11,548 bases of DNA from Lachnospiraceae bacterium (GTDB taxonomy: Bacteria; Bacillota; Clostridia; Lachnospirales; Lachnospiraceae), in contig JAFUXY010000057.1 of assembly GCA_017477005.1 (NCBI GenBank), positions 1 to 11,548 on the forward strand, written 5' to 3'. How positions within the stretch are numbered: the stretch's first letter is position 1; every line of letters begins with the position of its first letter. The position numbers and the translations under genes were made by a program. Positions 5,993 to 11,548 of the stretch are shown here, in pieces. A model generated the notes under the pieces. It saw nothing but the letters and a program-made list of their open reading frames with translations, had not been told where the DNA came from and ran no database searches.

Positions 5993-6637
5993 ATGGTAGA
6001 AATTTTTTCCGCAGGCGAGGGCGAATATACGGAGAAAAAGTCGAAGTTTTTGGGCGTGGTGGCTTCTGTGAAGAGCGAGGAGGAGGCCGTCGCCTTTCTC
6101 GAGGCGAAGAAAAAGCAGTACCACGACGCAAGGCACAATTGCAGCGCATGGCGGATCTGCGGGGCTTCGGGGGAGGTCACTAGCCGCTTTTCAGACGACG
6201 GCGAGCCCTCCGGCACGGCGGGAAAGCCGATGCTCGAGGTGCTCGAGGGGGCGGGGGTCGTCAATGCGATTTGCGTGGTGACGCGCTATTTTGGGGGCGT
6301 GCTTTTGGGCACGGGCGGCCTGGTGCGGGCTTATACCGAGAGCGCGAAGCGGGCGCTTGCCGCGGCGCAGACGATGGAGCGGCGGCAGGGACAGCGGCTT
6401 TCGATCGCCACGGATTATCATGGTTATGGAAAAATCGAATATTTGCTGCGAGCGGCCGAGGTGCCGATTGTAGATACGCGCTATGAATCAGAGGTAATCC
6501 TATCCTGCGTCGTGGCGCCGGATCAGAAGGGCCGTCTGGAGGCGCAGATCGTGGAGGCGACGAGCGGCCTTGCGAGGTTGGAGTATGGGGAGGAGACAGG
6601 CTTCGCGGTTTTGAACGGGGAGGTGGTATTTTTGTAG
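5993..6637 (+). CDS. yigZ: YigZ/IMPACT family protein
   Basis: The 214-residue product matches the YigZ family. An N-terminal UPF0029/IMPACT domain (about 1-120) carries the conserved RHNCSAWRI, FSDDGEPSGTAGKPML and VVTRYFGGVLLGTGGLVRAY blocks. A C-terminal DUF1949 ferredoxin-like domain (about 138-195) follows. Family members are cytoplasmic; the eukaryotic relative IMPACT binds the GCN1 system, while the bacterial role is not settled, with ribosome or RNA contact suggested. I start at the ATG at 5993 because GAGAGG lies 6 bases upstream; a TTG at 5987 is in frame but overlaps that spacing. It lies 15 bases downstream of the FAD dehydrogenase and 67 bases before the aldo/keto reductase, probably in one operon. 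Confidence 0.9.
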   Translation: MVEIFSAGEGEYTEKKSKFLGVVASVKSEEEAVAFLEAKKKQYHDARHNCSAWRICGASGEVTSRFSDDGEPSGTAGKPMLEVLEGAGVVNAICVVTRYFGGVLLGTGGLVRAYTESAKRALAAAQTMERRQGQRLSIATDYHGYGKIEYLLRAAEVPIVDTRYESEVILSCVVAPDQKGRLEAQIVEATSGLARLEYGEETGFAVLNGEVVFL

Positions 6638-6704
6638 CAAAACGGCGAAGAAATGTTAATTTTTGTAGCAAGGGTACAGTTGTTTCAAAAAAATGGAGGT
6701 ATGT

Positions 6705-7862
6705 ATGAATTTTCCGGAGAAGAAATTGGGGTTTGGTTTTATGCGTATGCCGCTGTTGAACAGCGACGACCAGGCGGCGATCGACGTGCCGCAGCTTGAA
6801 AAAATGGTGGACAAATTTTTTGAAAGGGGATTCACCTACTGCGATACGGCGTGGATGTATCACGATTTTATGAGCGAGCCGACGGTGGGTAAGGCGGTGG
6901 TCAGCCGTTATCCCAGAGATTCCTTCACGATCGCGACAAAGATGCCGGTGGCGATGCTGCACTCGCATGAAGAAGGCGTGGAGATTTTCGAGAAGCAAAA
7001 GGAAAAGCTCGGCGTGGATTATTTTGATTTCTATTTGGTTCATGATATGGGCAGGGCCAATTACGAAAATGCAAAGAAATACGATATGATTCCTTTCCTG
7101 CGGGAGAAGAAGGAGGCCGGGGAGATCCGGTGTCTGGGCTTTTCCTGCCACGACAACGCCGAGTTTTTGGATCAGGTGTTGACGGAGAATCCGTTCTTTG
7201 AGTTCGTGCAGCTTCAGATCAATTACCTTGACTGGGAGAACGAGGGAATCCAGAGCCGCAAGTGTTATGAGGTCTGCGTCAAGCACAACAAGCCGGTCAT
7301 CGTCATGGAGCCTGTGAAGGGCGGCACGCTCGCGAAGCTCCCTGACGCGATCGAAAAGCGGCTTCGTGAGGCGCGTCCGGACTGGTCGATGGCGCAGTGG
7401 GCGATCCGCTTCGCCGCGAGCCTCGAGAATGTGAAGGTGGTTCTTTCGGGTATGTCCAATGAAGAACAGCTTGAGGACAACACGACGTTTATGAAGGATT
7501 TCGTGCCGCTCACGGACGAGGAGACGAAGCTGGTCCTGGACGCGGCGGAGGAGATCCGGCAGACGATCGCGATCCCCTGTACCGGCTGCCGGTACTGCGT
7601 CGAGGAAAGCTCCTGTCCGAAGGGCATTCTGATTCCGAATTATTTCGCGCTCTACAACACCGAGAAGCTGCGTACGAGAGAGGACTGGTCGCCGGAGAAG
7701 GAGTATTACGCCAATTTCGTCAAGAACGGGAACGGCAAGGCGTCCGACTGCATCGCGTGCAAAAAATGCGAACGGGTCTGCCCGCAGCATATCAAGATCT
7801 CCGAATGGATGCCGAAGCTCAAGGTCGAGATGGAGGATAACAATTACCTGATGGCTGAATGA
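6705..7862 (+). CDS. Aldo/keto reductase with C-terminal 4Fe-4S ferredoxin-type domain
   Basis: A TIM-barrel aldo/keto reductase domain (about 5-285) shows the catalytic tetrad Asp47 and Tyr52 (YCDTAWMYHD), Lys79 (IATKMPV) and His113 (YLVHDM). The C-terminal part has two cysteine groups, CTGCRYCVEESSCP (Cys292, 295, 298, 304) and CIACKKCERVCP (Cys349, 352, 355, 359), suited to bind two 4Fe-4S clusters. This combination is common in clostridia, where NAD(P)H or ferredoxin electrons may reduce a carbonyl substrate; the real substrate is unknown. GGAGG five bases upstream fixes ATG 6705; the ATG at 6693 contains part of that site. Length, 385 residues, is typical. No good terminator follows; a weak 6-bp dyad is at 7864-7876. 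Confidence 0.92.
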   Translation: MNFPEKKLGFGFMRMPLLNSDDQAAIDVPQLEKMVDKFFERGFTYCDTAWMYHDFMSEPTVGKAVVSRYPRDSFTIATKMPVAMLHSHEEGVEIFEKQKEKLGVDYFDFYLVHDMGRANYENAKKYDMIPFLREKKEAGEIRCLGFSCHDNAEFLDQVLTENPFFEFVQLQINYLDWENEGIQSRKCYEVCVKHNKPVIVMEPVKGGTLAKLPDAIEKRLREARPDWSMAQWAIRFAASLENVKVVLSGMSNEEQLEDNTTFMKDFVPLTDEETKLVLDAAEEIRQTIAIPCTGCRYCVEESSCPKGILIPNYFALYNTEKLRTREDWSPEKEYYANFVKNGNGKASDCIACKKCERVCPQHIKISEWMPKLKVEMEDNNYLMAE

Positions 7863-7900
7863 GTATTACAGTAATAAGACAGCCAATCCCATCGTATTTT

Positions 7901-7914
7901 TGCAAACGTTTGTA
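7901..7914. promoter_or_regulatory. cre-like / LacI-family operator-like palindrome
   Basis: TGCAAACGTTTGTA has a perfect 10-bp core CAAACGTTTG and matches the CcpA catabolite-response consensus WTGNAANCGNWNNCW except for one position (T instead of C). It is about 100 bases upstream of the wall-hydrolase -35 box and 38 bases after the reductase gene. It could serve a LacI/GalR-type regulator. Confidence 0.35.
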
Positions 7915-8010
7915 CGGATTTGTTTGAAAAAAGAGGATTTTCCGTGGACATGCACAAAAACTACCAAAATATTTCAAAAGTTTTCGTAAAAAATAACGAA
8001 TGTTGCGAGG

Positions 8011-8038
8011 TTGACATATTTTCCAGTCGTGCTATAAT
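8011..8038 (+). promoter_or_regulatory. Strong sigma-A promoter of the NlpC/P60 gene
   Basis: Perfect TTGACA (8011-8016), a 16-base spacer and perfect TATAAT (8033-8038). Transcription should start at about 8045, giving a leader of about 70 bases. This is the best promoter in the window and fits an abundantly secreted protein. Confidence 0.85.
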
Positions 8039-8044
8039 ATCGGA

Positions 8045-8071
8045 GTAACAATTCTTAACAAATTTGTAACA
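8045..8071 (-). promoter_or_regulatory. WalR-box-like direct repeats over the transcription start
   Basis: On the minus strand TGTTAC (8071-8066), five bases, and TGTTAA (8060-8055) match the WalR consensus TGTWAH-N5-TGTWAH exactly. A third hexamer TGTTAC (8050-8045) follows after four bases. WalR (YycF) controls wall hydrolase genes in Firmicutes. A site on the transcription start would be expected to repress. Whether this organism's WalR uses this consensus is inference. Confidence 0.4.
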
Positions 8072-8114
8072 AAAACCAAAACAAAACGAAAAATACGATG
8101 GGGGTTTGTTTGAT

Positions 8115-9455
8115 ATGAATCGGAATCACAAAGCGGCAGCAGTCACAATGGGTTTGGCGGCAGGAGCGGCGCTGCTTTCCAATGGACTGACGGTTGATGC
8201 GGCTCCGGTAGCCGGCGCCACAGCGATGACATCTGCGGATGAGAAAGTAGTAGAGAAAAATACATTTAGCACTGTAGCCGGGGCAAACAAGATCATGGCG
8301 GATCTGATCGCTACGGCGGACGAGTTGGTGGCTGAGCGTGAAGCAGCGGCTCAGGCGGACATATTGGCGGAATTGAAGGAGTTCAAGAATGTTGGTATCG
8401 CCAACGTGACGGAATATGTGAATGTTCGCAAAAAGCCGAATGTGGACGCGGAAGTAGTTGGAAAGCTGTATGCGAACAACTACGCAAAGGTAGAAAAGGC
8501 AAAGGGCAATTGGTACAAGGTGACATCCCGCAACGTAGAAGGCTACGTGAACGGAGATTACCTCAAAGTAGGAAGCAAAAAGGCGGTGCAGAGTGCAGGT
8601 CGTATGATCGCAAAGGTCAACGCCGATTCGCTGTATATCCGCACAAAGGCTTCGAAGAAATCAGACGTGTTGGCGATGGTTCCGAAGGGAGACGCGCTGA
8701 CAGTGATCGATACTTCCAAAAAGAAGGATGGCTGGGTGAAGGTTTCTGTACATGGCGGCGAGGGCTATGTAGCGGCGGATTATGTGGATGTGGCCAGGGT
8801 CTATACTTATGGCGAGACGATCGCAGAGGAAACGGCCAGGCTCGATGCAGAGCGTGCGTTGTTCCAAGAGCTGCAGTCTGGCGAGGCTACGGTCGAGGAT
8901 GTCCGCACCTATGTCAACAACGTACAGAACAACGTAGAAAATACCCAGAACAATGTACAGGCTAGTACGGAGCTTCAAGCGATTGCGACGATGCCGGTAG
9001 AGGCTCCTGCACAGACGCAGGCACCGGCGGCTAGTGCTTCCGCGCAGGCTCCGGCTGCGGCTCCTTCTACACCGGCTCCGAGCGCATCGGGCACCTATAC
9101 GGCACCGAGTGGTTCTGGCGGTTCTTCGGTGGTGGATTATGCTTCTCAGTTTGTTGGAAATCCGTATGTGTACGGCGGCACGTCTCTGACGAATGGCTGC
9201 GATTGCTCTGGATTCGTGATGAGCGTATATGGACATTATGGTGTGAATCTTCCGCACAATTCGGATGCGGATTTGAGCGTAGGCTATGGCGTGAGCCAAA
9301 ATGAGATGCAGCCTGGCGACATCGTGGTGTATTCCGGACACGTAGGCATTTATGCTGGCGATGGACAGATCGTGAATGCAGCGAACTCTCGCGACGGCAT
9401 CCGCTACTCGAACGTGAATTATGACAGGATTTTGGGCGTACGCCGCATTTTCTAA
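8115..9455 (+). CDS. Secreted SH3b-SH3b-NlpC/P60 peptidoglycan endopeptidase
   Basis: The 446-residue product begins with a signal peptide (MNRNHK, hydrophobic stretch, probable cut near TVDA-AP at 27-28). Two bacterial SH3 domains follow at about 93-153 and 164-226, each with the typical (V/Y)(N/I)(V/I)R and EGYV elements, and should bind cell wall. A polar Asn/Gln segment (VQNNVENTQNNVQ) and a Pro/Ala-rich linker (about 290-330) lead to an NlpC/P60 domain with the DCSGF catalytic Cys364, His409 (SGHVGIY) and a likely third residue Asn421. Such enzymes cut between D-Glu and the third stem residue in peptidoglycan during growth or separation. I use ATG 8115, with GGGGG (8100-8104) 10 bases upstream; a TTG at 8106 is too close. 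It is monocistronic, between a strong promoter and a perfect terminator. Confidence 0.93.
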   Translation: MNRNHKAAAVTMGLAAGAALLSNGLTVDAAPVAGATAMTSADEKVVEKNTFSTVAGANKIMADLIATADELVAEREAAAQADILAELKEFKNVGIANVTEYVNVRKKPNVDAEVVGKLYANNYAKVEKAKGNWYKVTSRNVEGYVNGDYLKVGSKKAVQSAGRMIAKVNADSLYIRTKASKKSDVLAMVPKGDALTVIDTSKKKDGWVKVSVHGGEGYVAADYVDVARVYTYGETIAEETARLDAERALFQELQSGEATVEDVRTYVNNVQNNVENTQNNVQASTELQAIATMPVEAPAQTQAPAASASAQAPAAAPSTPAPSASGTYTAPSGSGGSSVVDYASQFVGNPYVYGGTSLTNGCDCSGFVMSVYGHYGVNLPHNSDADLSVGYGVSQNEMQPGDIVVYSGHVGIYAGDGQIVNAANSRDGIRYSNVNYDRILGVRRIF

Positions 9456-9497
9456 GAGAGCCATTCAAGGCAAGAGTTTTCTCCTTATACGGATAGC

Positions 9498-9525
9498 AAA
9501 CCCCGGTAGAAATACCGGGGTTTTT
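9498..9525 (+). terminator. Rho-independent terminator of the NlpC/P60 gene
   Basis: A perfect 11-bp stem (9498-9508 with 9513-9523) is closed by a GAAA tetraloop and runs into TTTTT. It lies 42 bases after the stop codon. Confidence 0.95.
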
Positions 9526-9772
9526 CGTGTTTGGTTTTGGCTGCAGCACGAAGTGTTCCTCCGGGTGCGGTGTGTGGAAGGGATTTTTGCACAGAAATCA
9601 TAGATTTTTCACAAAAAACACTTCCTTTTTTTGGCGATTTGTATTATAGTTTTTTAGATACTGTCATTAGAGAAAACCACATATTGATGGTTTTGGATGA
9701 TGAGATACAAGATTTGGGAAAGTATGGAAAACCACCAGATTGGGTCTTGGGATAGGGCCAGAAGGGAGGAAT
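9526..9772 (+). other. Non-coding leader upstream of the CdaR/PucR-type regulator
   Basis: The gap between the two genes is 317 bases, and after the terminator about 247 remain. I see a possible -10 box TATTAT (9642-9647) without a convincing -35, in a T-rich stretch. Short open frames here have no ribosome site or recognisable content. Translation of the regulator is set by GGGAGG at 9764-9769. No riboswitch fold is recognised. Confidence 0.4.
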
Positions 9773-10858
9773 ATGATTTCAAACCATATCCTGCAAAAGA
9801 CGGTTGACAGTTTGGCACATATTACAAAGATGGATTATGCGGTGTTGGATGCCGATGGGATTTCTTTGGCATCCACTTTTGCGCAGGTGGGGGATTACAC
9901 GTCCGGGGTGAATGCGTTCGTGGCTTCTACGGAGGACGAGTTGTCGCTGCTGGATGTACATCTCTACAAGGTATACGATGAAAAGCAGTTGGAATTCGTC
10001 GTGTTGATCCGGGGAGAGGGAGAGCTGGCGGAGACCTATGGACAGCTTGCGGCCTTTCAGGTTTCCGAGCTTCTGATCGCCTACAAGGAGCGGCTGGACA
10101 AGGACAATTTTATCAAGAACCTGCTGTTGGACAATCTGCTTCTTGTGGACATCTACAATCGGGCGAAGAAGCTCCATGTGGATCTGAATGCCCGCAGGGG
10201 CGTGATGATCATCGAATGCGGATCGATCAAGGACGGAGATGAGCTTGAGCGGGTGCGGAATATTTTCGGAGGACGCAGTCGCGATTTCGTGACGGCGGTG
10301 GACGAGCGCAATATTATCGTTGTGAAAGCGGTGGATTCCGAGAATGGTTATGATGAAATGGAGAAGATGGCCGAGGTCGTCGTGAATTCCTTCGAGGAAA
10401 AGAGCGACAAGGTTCGCATTTCCTACGGCACGATCGTCGGCGAGCTCAAGGAGGTCTCCCGCTCCTACAAGGAAGCGGCGATGGCGCTCGACGTGGGCAA
10501 GATTTTCTTCAAGGATCACCAGATCATCGCTTATTCGGTGCTCGGCATCGGGCGGCTGATCTACCAGCTTCCGATTCCTTTGTGCAAGATGTTTATCCAC
10601 GAAATCTTCGAGAAAAAGTCGCCGGACGAATTTGACGAGGAGACGTTGGTGACGATCAACAAGTTCTTTGAAAACAGCTTGAACGTGTCGGAGACTTCGC
10701 GGCAGCTCTACATCCACCGAAATACGCTCGTATACCGGCTCGATAAGATACAGAAGAGTACGGGTCTCGATCTGCGGGTGTTTGAGGACGCGATTACCTT
10801 CAAGATTGCGTTGATGGTCGTGGAGTACATGAATTATATGGAGAATATGGAATACTAA
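9773..10858 (+). CDS. CdaR/PucR-family helix-turn-helix transcriptional regulator
   Basis: The 361-residue product has a C-terminal PucR-type helix-turn-helix (about 300-350) with the family's typical SLNVSETSRQLYIHRNTLVYRLDKIQKSTGLDLR. The middle part (about 140-250, RGVMIIECG to ISYGTIVGELKEVSRSYKEAAMAL) is the GGDEF-like CdaR domain with the characteristic SYKEAxxAL segment. The N-terminal 110 residues resemble a PAS-like or sugar-diacid sensor region, possibly binding a small ligand; it is not a full match I recognise. It should bind DNA in the cytoplasm. The ATG at 9773 is chosen for the GGGAGG site 3 bases upstream; the TTG at 9740 in frame lacks one. Its target is unknown; ftsE follows after 87 bases on the same strand, so it may be part of the ftsE transcript. 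Confidence 0.85.
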   Translation: MISNHILQKTVDSLAHITKMDYAVLDADGISLASTFAQVGDYTSGVNAFVASTEDELSLLDVHLYKVYDEKQLEFVVLIRGEGELAETYGQLAAFQVSELLIAYKERLDKDNFIKNLLLDNLLLVDIYNRAKKLHVDLNARRGVMIIECGSIKDGDELERVRNIFGGRSRDFVTAVDERNIIVVKAVDSENGYDEMEKMAEVVVNSFEEKSDKVRISYGTIVGELKEVSRSYKEAAMALDVGKIFFKDHQIIAYSVLGIGRLIYQLPIPLCKMFIHEIFEKKSPDEFDEETLVTINKFFENSLNVSETSRQLYIHRNTLVYRLDKIQKSTGLDLRVFEDAITFKIALMVVEYMNYMENMEY

Positions 10859-10945
10859 TCGATGGTATCGTTGGTACGCTGACCCGGTGGTTTTGATACG
10901 GATGCGGTCAGGCGCTAGGCGGTCGAAGGAGGCGTTTTCTTTGCT

Positions 10946-11548
10946 ATGATAGAATTAAAACGTGTGAGCAAAAAGTATGAGGAGGGCGTGCAGGCGCTGA
11001 ACGATGTGTCGCTGCACATTGCCCCCGGCGAATTTGTGTTCATCGTGGGGGATTCCGGGTCCGGGAAGTCCACGTTGATCAAATTGTTGTTGAAGGAAAT
11101 GGAGCCGACCAGTGGGAAGGTCTATGTGAACGGCAAGGACATCGGGCTGATCTCGCACCGGCAGATTCCAAAGTTCCGACGCAATGTGGGCGTTGTGTTC
11201 CAGAATTTCCGGCTCTTGCAGGATCGCAATGTCTACGAAAACGTAGCGTTCGCGCTGCGGGTGGTCGAAGCACCGCGAAGCCGGATCAAGAAGCGGGTAC
11301 CGCTGATGCTTTCCTTGGTGGGGCTTGCGGCGAAGTACCGTTCCCTGCCGCGGCAGTTGTCCGGTGGCGAGCAGCAGCGGGTGGCGATTGCCCGGGCGCT
11401 GATCAATGAGCCAAAGATCTTGCTCGCGGACGAGCCGACGGGGAATCTGGACGCTTCGAACGCCTGGGATATTATGAAATTATTGGACGAGATCAACCAA
11501 AAGGGGACGACGGTGGTGGTAGTGACCCACAATATGGACATCGTCCGC
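10946..11548 (+). CDS. ftsE: Cell division ATP-binding protein FtsE (3' end outside window)
   Basis: The first 201 residues show a complete ABC ATPase core: Walker A GDSGSGKST (35-43), Q-loop Gln86 (VFQNFRLL), signature LSGGEQQR (138-145), Walker B ILLADEPTGNLD (158-169) and switch His195 (VVTHN). The MIELKRVSKKY start and VGVVFQNFRLLQDRNVYENVAFAL are diagnostic of FtsE, which with the membrane protein FtsX controls peptidoglycan hydrolase activation at division or along the side wall. ftsX should follow beyond the window. The best ribosome site AAGGAGG (10926-10932) is 13 bases from the ATG, longer than usual, but no other start is in frame. Only the last few tens of residues are missing. 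Confidence 0.95.
   Translation, partial: MIELKRVSKKYEEGVQALNDVSLHIAPGEFVFIVGDSGSGKSTLIKLLLKEMEPTSGKVYVNGKDIGLISHRQIPKFRRNVGVVFQNFRLLQDRNVYENVAFALRVVEAPRSRIKKRVPLMLSLVGLAAKYRSLPRQLSGGEQQRVAIARALINEPKILLADEPTGNLDASNAWDIMKLLDEINQKGTTVVVVTHNMDIVR

Noticed and set aside
4433..6136. 567-codon minus-strand open frame
   Set aside because: It is antisense to the well-supported FAD dehydrogenase, has a His/Arg-rich meaningless composition and no ribosome site; it is a by-product of GC-rich third positions on the coding strand.
6261..7790. 509-codon minus-strand open frame
   Set aside because: Antisense shadow of the YigZ and aldo/keto reductase genes, with no recognisable motifs.
7864..7876. Dyad TATTAC-A-GTAATA after the reductase gene
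   Set aside because: AT-rich, with a one-base loop and no T-tract; cannot work as a terminator as it stands.
8661..9464. 267-codon minus-strand open frame
   Set aside because: Antisense to the NlpC/P60 gene; Arg/Ile/His-rich composition is typical of a shadow frame.
9531..9755. 74-codon open frame before the regulator, including a possible 22-residue peptide from 9687
   Set aside because: No ribosome site, starts right at the terminator and has no recognisable content; most likely non-coding leader.
9779..10717. 312-codon minus-strand open frame
   Set aside because: Antisense to the CdaR/PucR-type regulator; no motif or start signal.
10879..10911. Inverted repeat CTGACC/GGTCAG between the regulator and ftsE
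   Set aside because: Only 6 bp with a 21-base loop and no T-run, so not a terminator; too short to call an operator.

Overview
The window looks like a chromosomal piece of a low- to mid-GC Gram-positive anaerobe of the class Clostridia, probably Lachnospiraceae. The reasons are strong purine-rich GGAGG ribosome sites, consensus sigma-A promoters, an SH3b plus NlpC/P60 secreted wall hydrolase, a CdaR/PucR-type regulator followed by ftsE, a COG2509-type FAD protein, and DUF4143 and DUF1703-type ATPases. The family assignment is inference; no rRNA or other taxonomic marker is present.

Left part (1 to about 4340) is an accessory, decaying region. It starts with the C-terminus of a lysine-rich fibronectin type III protein and its terminator. 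A 204-bp MITE-like element with perfect 26-bp terminal inverted repeats follows. It supplies the last 35 codons and the stop of a minus-strand retropepsin-like aspartic protease gene. Just upstream of that protease is a small 5'-truncated reading frame that overlaps it. Facing away on the plus strand is a second unit of the same layout: an intact 88-aa gene overlapping a retropepsin-like gene that keeps its D-T-G motif but breaks after 40 codons. Then come two minus-strand AAA-type ATPase genes. The first is an intact AAA_14/DUF4143 ATPase. The second is a DUF1703-family AAA-ATPase-like/PD-(D/E)XK pseudogene that has lost its P-loop and is frameshifted. Between them, directly upstream of the DUF4143 promoter, lies an array of four 33-bp tandem repeats centred on TTGCA(A/G).

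Right part (4400 to 11548) is ordinary core genome on the plus strand. A likely operon encodes a COG2509-like FAD dehydrogenase, a YigZ/IMPACT protein and a ferredoxin-domain aldo/keto reductase. Next is a monocistronic secreted SH3b-SH3b-NlpC/P60 peptidase. It has a near-consensus promoter, a WalR-box-like pair over its transcription start and a perfect GAAA-loop terminator. A CdaR/PucR-family regulator and ftsE (cut by the window edge) complete the window.

The most interesting material is the paired, divergent small-gene/retropepsin units and the 33-bp repeat array in front of the DUF4143 ATPase. No complete new defence system can be shown here; much of the left part is genetic wreckage.
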